Assembly (NCBI RefSeq): GCF_026625045.1
Contig: NZ_CP113089.1
Location: 2,480,001 to 2,544,000 of the forward strand
Length of the DNA stretch: 64,000 nucleotides
Origin: Microcella daejeonensis
Lineage (GTDB): Bacteria > Actinomycetota > Actinomycetes > Actinomycetales > Microbacteriaceae
Direction: 5' to 3'
Shown: one piece after another, positions 61,350 to 64,000 of the stretch
Position numbering within the stretch: position 1 is the stretch's first letter
How the letters are laid out: the number at the start of each line of letters is the position of its first letter
Translations under genes and position numbers: made by a program
The notes under the pieces: model-generated
What the model was told of the DNA's origin: nothing
The model's input: only the letters and a program-made list of their open reading frames with translations
Databases searched by the model: none

Positions 61350-63131
61350 GTGAGCCAGCCCGATCGCGCCGCACCCCACGTGGGCACCTTCGCCGCCGAG
61401 CACCTCTCCCCGTCCTTCCCCGAGCGCGCCGCCCGCGGCACGGCGAGCCGGCTGCGGGCCTGGCAGGCCGAGGCCCTCGACGCCTACTTCGCGACCGAGC
61501 CCCGCGACTTCCTCGCCGCCGCGACCCCCGGCGCCGGCAAGACGACCTTCGCCCTGCGGCTCGCCACCGAGCTGCTCGCCCGTCGCACCGTCGAGCGGGT
61601 CGTCGTCGTCGCCCCCACCGAGCATCTGAAGCGCCAGTGGGCCGATGCCGCGCACCGGGTGGGCATCCGTCTCGATCCCTCCTTCCGCAACAGCCAGCGC
61701 TCGGTCGCCCGGGCCTACCACGGAGCCGCCGTCACCTACGCGCAGGTCGCCGCGAAGCCGTACGTGCACCGCATCATGACCGAGTCGTCGCGCACGCTCG
61801 TCATCCTGGACGAGGTGCACCACGGCGGCGACGCGCTGAGCTGGGGCGACGCCATCCGCGAATCGTACGAGGGCGCCACCCGGCGCCTCTCGCTCACGGG
61901 CACGCCGTTCCGCTCCGACACCTCGCCGATCCCCTTCGTCACCTACCTCCCCGACGAGAACGGCATCCGCATCTCGCAGACCGACTACGCCTACGGCTAC
62001 GGTCGCGCCCTCGCCGACGGCGTCGTGCGCCCGGTGCTGTTCATGTCGTACGCGGGCAAGGTGCGCTGGCGCACCACCACGGGCGACGAGATGGAGGCGA
62101 GCCTCGGCCAGGGCGACACGCAGGAGGTCACCTCGCAGGCCTGGCGCACCGCCCTCGACCCCGAGGGGCAGTGGATGCCCGGGGTGCTGCGCGCGGCCGA
62201 TCGACGACTCACGGAGGTGCGCCACGCCATCCCCGACGCGGGCGGCCTCGTCATCGCCACCGACCAGACCGCCGCCCGGGCCTACGCCCAGCTGCTGCGC
62301 GCCATCACGGGCGAGATGCCGACGGTCGTGCTCTCGGACGAGCTCGGCGCGAGCGAGCGCATCCAGGAGTACGCCGACGGCGACAGCCGCTGGCTCGTGG
62401 CCGTGCGGATGGTCTCCGAGGGCGTCGACGTTCCGCGGCTCGCCGTGGGCGTCTACGCCACCAGCTCCTCGACCCCGCTGTTCTTCGCGCAGGCGATCGG
62501 CCGCTTCGTGCGGGCGCGGCGACGGGGCGAGACGGCCTCGATCTTCATCCCCAGCGTTCCGCCCATCCTGGGTCTCGCGAACGAGCTCGAGCGCGAGCGC
62601 GATCACGCCCTCGACCGCGAGGGCGCCGGCGAGCTGCTGGCCGACGACCTGCTGCACGCCGCCGAGACCCCCGACAGCGCCAGCGACGCCCTCACCGAGA
62701 CCTACACCTTCAAGGCGCTGGAATCGGAGGCGCAATTCGACAAGGTGCTCTACGAGGGCGTCGAGTTCGGCCAGCAGGCCGAGGTCGGCAGTCTCGAGGA
62801 GCTCGACTTCCTCGGCCTGCCGGGCATCCTCGAGCCCGACCAGGTGCACGAGCTGCTGCGCTCGCGCTACCAGCGGCAGATGCGCCGGGTGGCCGAGCGT
62901 CCGCCCTCGGACCAGCAGCCCGCCGTTCCGCTCTACCGCTCGCTCAAGGAGCAGCGGACTCTGCTCAACAGCCTCGTCGGCCTGCGGGCGAAGCTCACAG
63001 GGCAGCCGCACGGGCACGTCCACGCCGAGCTGCGCCGCCTCTGCGGCGGACCCGCCGTGGGCCACGCGAGCATCGCGCAGCTGCAGTCCCGCATCGACTT
63101 CCTGCGCAAGCAGATGGCGCAGGGCGGCTGA
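61350..63131 (+). CDS. SF2 (DEAD/DEAH) helicase
   Basis: 593 aa. Seen: motif I AAATPGAGKTTFALRLATE (~53-70; as TPGAGKTTFAL), motif II LVILDEVHHGGD (~150; DEVH), motif III LSLTGTPFRSD (~180), motif VI QAIGRFVRARRRGETA (~380). A C-terminal ~150-residue region has no obvious domain and ends in a helical stretch (RIDFLRKQMAQGG). Its role is unknown; it follows dinB by 11 bases and may be repair-linked. The start is taken as GTG 61350 because of a -10-like box; ATG 61344 is the alternative. Confidence 0.9.
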   Translation: MSQPDRAAPHVGTFAAEHLSPSFPERAARGTASRLRAWQAEALDAYFATEPRDFLAAATPGAGKTTFALRLATELLARRTVERVVVVAPTEHLKRQWADAAHRVGIRLDPSFRNSQRSVARAYHGAAVTYAQVAAKPYVHRIMTESSRTLVILDEVHHGGDALSWGDAIRESYEGATRRLSLTGTPFRSDTSPIPFVTYLPDENGIRISQTDYAYGYGRALADGVVRPVLFMSYAGKVRWRTTTGDEMEASLGQGDTQEVTSQAWRTALDPEGQWMPGVLRAADRRLTEVRHAIPDAGGLVIATDQTAARAYAQLLRAITGEMPTVVLSDELGASERIQEYADGDSRWLVAVRMVSEGVDVPRLAVGVYATSSSTPLFFAQAIGRFVRARRRGETASIFIPSVPPILGLANELERERDHALDREGAGELLADDLLHAAETPDSASDALTETYTFKALESEAQFDKVLYEGVEFGQQAEVGSLEELDFLGLPGILEPDQVHELLRSRYQRQMRRVAERPPSDQQPAVPLYRSLKEQRTLLNSLVGLRAKLTGQPHGHVHAELRRLCGGPAVGHASIAQLQSRIDFLRKQMAQGG

Positions 63132-63181
63132 CGCCGGCGCGAGGATCTCGCCGACCGCACCGGGCGCGGCAGGATGGGCGC

Positions 63182-64000
63182 ATGCGCGACACCCCCTACC
63201 TCGTCGTCGACGTCGAGCTGCTCGAGCAGAACCTCACCGACATGGCCGCGCACGCGCGCCGGCTGGGCGTCGCCCTGCGCCCGCACGCGAAGACGCACAA
63301 ATCGCCCGAGATCGCCCGGCGTCAGCTCGCGCACGGCGCCGTCGGCCTCACCGTGGCCACCGTCGGCGAGGCCGAGGTCTTCGCCGCGCACGGCGTGGAC
63401 GACCTCTTCATCGCCTACCCGGTCTGGGCCGTCGGGCCCCGGGCCTCGCGTCTGCGCGCCCTCGCCGAGCGCGCGCGGGTGCGGGTCGGCGTCGACTCGG
63501 TCGAGGGCGTGCGCCTGCTCGCCGCGAGCGGGGCGGCCGTGACGGTCGCCATCGAGATCGACAGCGGGCACGCGCGCAGCGGGGTCGCTCCGGCCGAGGC
63601 GGCGGGGCTGGCGCGGGCGGCGCTCGACGCCGGGCTCGGCGTGGACGGGGTGTTCACGTTCCCCGGGCACTCCTACGCTCCCGACCGCAGGGCGGCCGCG
63701 GCCGCCGACGAGGAGCGGGCGCTGCGCACCGCGCGCGACGGGATGCTCGCGCAGGGCATCCCGTGCCCCGTCGTCAGCGGGGGCTCGACGCCGAGCGTCG
63801 AGCACGCGACGCCCGGCGTGCTCACCGAGCTGCGCCCGGGCGTCTACCCGCTGCTCGACGCCCAGCAGTGGGAGCTCGGCTCCGCCGAGCCGGGCCGCAT
63901 CGCCCTGACCGCCCGCGCCACGGTCGTGAGCGCGCGCGGCCACCGGGTCATCGTCGACGCGGGCAATAAGGTTCTCGGCGCCGACCGGCTCGCCTTCGCC
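63182..64000 (+). CDS. PLP-dependent alanine racemase/D-threonine aldolase-like protein, partial
   Basis: 273 aa visible; the gene runs beyond the window. N-terminal alanine-racemase barrel: VVDVELLEQNLTDMAAHARR and RPHAKTHKSPEIARRQ with the PLP Lys37. The arrangement matches D-threonine aldolase / D-serine deaminase-like proteins rather than classic Alr. Further features: PVVSGGSTPSVEH and the C-terminal domain start. The specific reaction cannot be told without the rest. ATG 63182, 50 bases after the helicase stop. Confidence 0.85.
   Translation, partial: MRDTPYLVVDVELLEQNLTDMAAHARRLGVALRPHAKTHKSPEIARRQLAHGAVGLTVATVGEAEVFAAHGVDDLFIAYPVWAVGPRASRLRALAERARVRVGVDSVEGVRLLAASGAAVTVAIEIDSGHARSGVAPAEAAGLARAALDAGLGVDGVFTFPGHSYAPDRRAAAAADEERALRTARDGMLAQGIPCPVVSGGSTPSVEHATPGVLTELRPGVYPLLDAQQWELGSAEPGRIALTARATVVSARGHRVIVDAGNKVLGADRLAFA

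Overview
The window is chromosomal DNA of a high-GC Gram-positive bacterium (Actinomycetota), most likely of the family Microbacteriaceae. The signs are strong G/C bias at third codon positions, many GTG starts, 4-base ATGA/GTGA gene overlaps, actinobacterial markers (WhiA, RbpA, OpcA, zinc-free L31, coryneform-type glycogen synthase) and the order uvrA-uvrC-rapZ-whiA...gap-pgk-tpiA-secG-rbpA. The species cannot be named from sequence alone. I see no tRNA, rRNA, CRISPR array, transposase, integrase or phage gene. Most of the window looks like core genome.

Layout. 1-10 kb, plus strand: nucleotide excision repair (uvrA 3' part, uvrC), rapZ, whiA, sodA, lower glycolysis (gap, pgk, tpiA), secG and rbpA. 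10-18.4 kb, minus strand: a pentose-phosphate operon read tkt-tal-pgi-zwf-opcA-pgl, several genes joined by 4-base overlaps. 18.7-28.9 kb: haem A synthesis (ctaB, ctaA), an Fe-S cluster assembly operon (sufB, sufD, Rieske, sufC, sufT-like) with no sufS, sufU or sufR, then bioY, an ABC-F ATPase, and a SURF1 / 80-aa Cys-His protein / DUF3099 unit. 28.9-34 kb: fabG, a possible 35-codon ORF antisense to its end, and a 1319-aa secreted sugar-dehydrogenase-like protein with repeated binding modules, the most accessory-looking gene here. 34-45.7 kb: cstA-ybdD, serB, divergent glgC / glgA(glgM), an ABC ATPase, L31 type B, an exonuclease next to treS, an alpha/beta hydrolase and a GT4 glycosyltransferase. 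glgC, glgM and treS together suggest ADP-glucose / maltose-1-phosphate / trehalose glucan metabolism. 45.7-48.8 kb: a phosphatase, a lipoprotein, a sirtuin and an rRNA/tRNA 2'-O-methyltransferase.

48.8-57.4 kb holds a compact galactoside-utilisation locus: GH42 beta-galactosidase, two ABC permeases, a solute-binding lipoprotein and a GH36 alpha-galactosidase in one minus-strand operon. A LacI-family repressor is divergent, with two near-palindromic operators between them. The alpha-galactosidase has no normal start codon where its conserved N-terminus begins; an ATT sits just after a good ribosome-binding site that overlaps the stop of the gene before it. 57.4-64 kb: a D-Ala-D-Ala carboxypeptidase, an SGNH hydrolase, a GlsB-type membrane protein, DNA polymerase IV, a SF2 helicase and the start of a PLP-dependent alanine-racemase-like gene.

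A recurring regulatory feature is a -10-like hexamer (TAGNNT or close) 6-9 bases before the start codon at several genes, pointing to widespread leaderless transcription. No clearly new multi-gene system is evident. The best leads are the ATT-start alpha-galactosidase, the SURF1-linked 80-aa Cys/His protein, the 35-codon ORF at 29.7 kb, the Lys/Ala-rich tail on UvrA, and the overlapping divergent leaders between ctaA and sufB.
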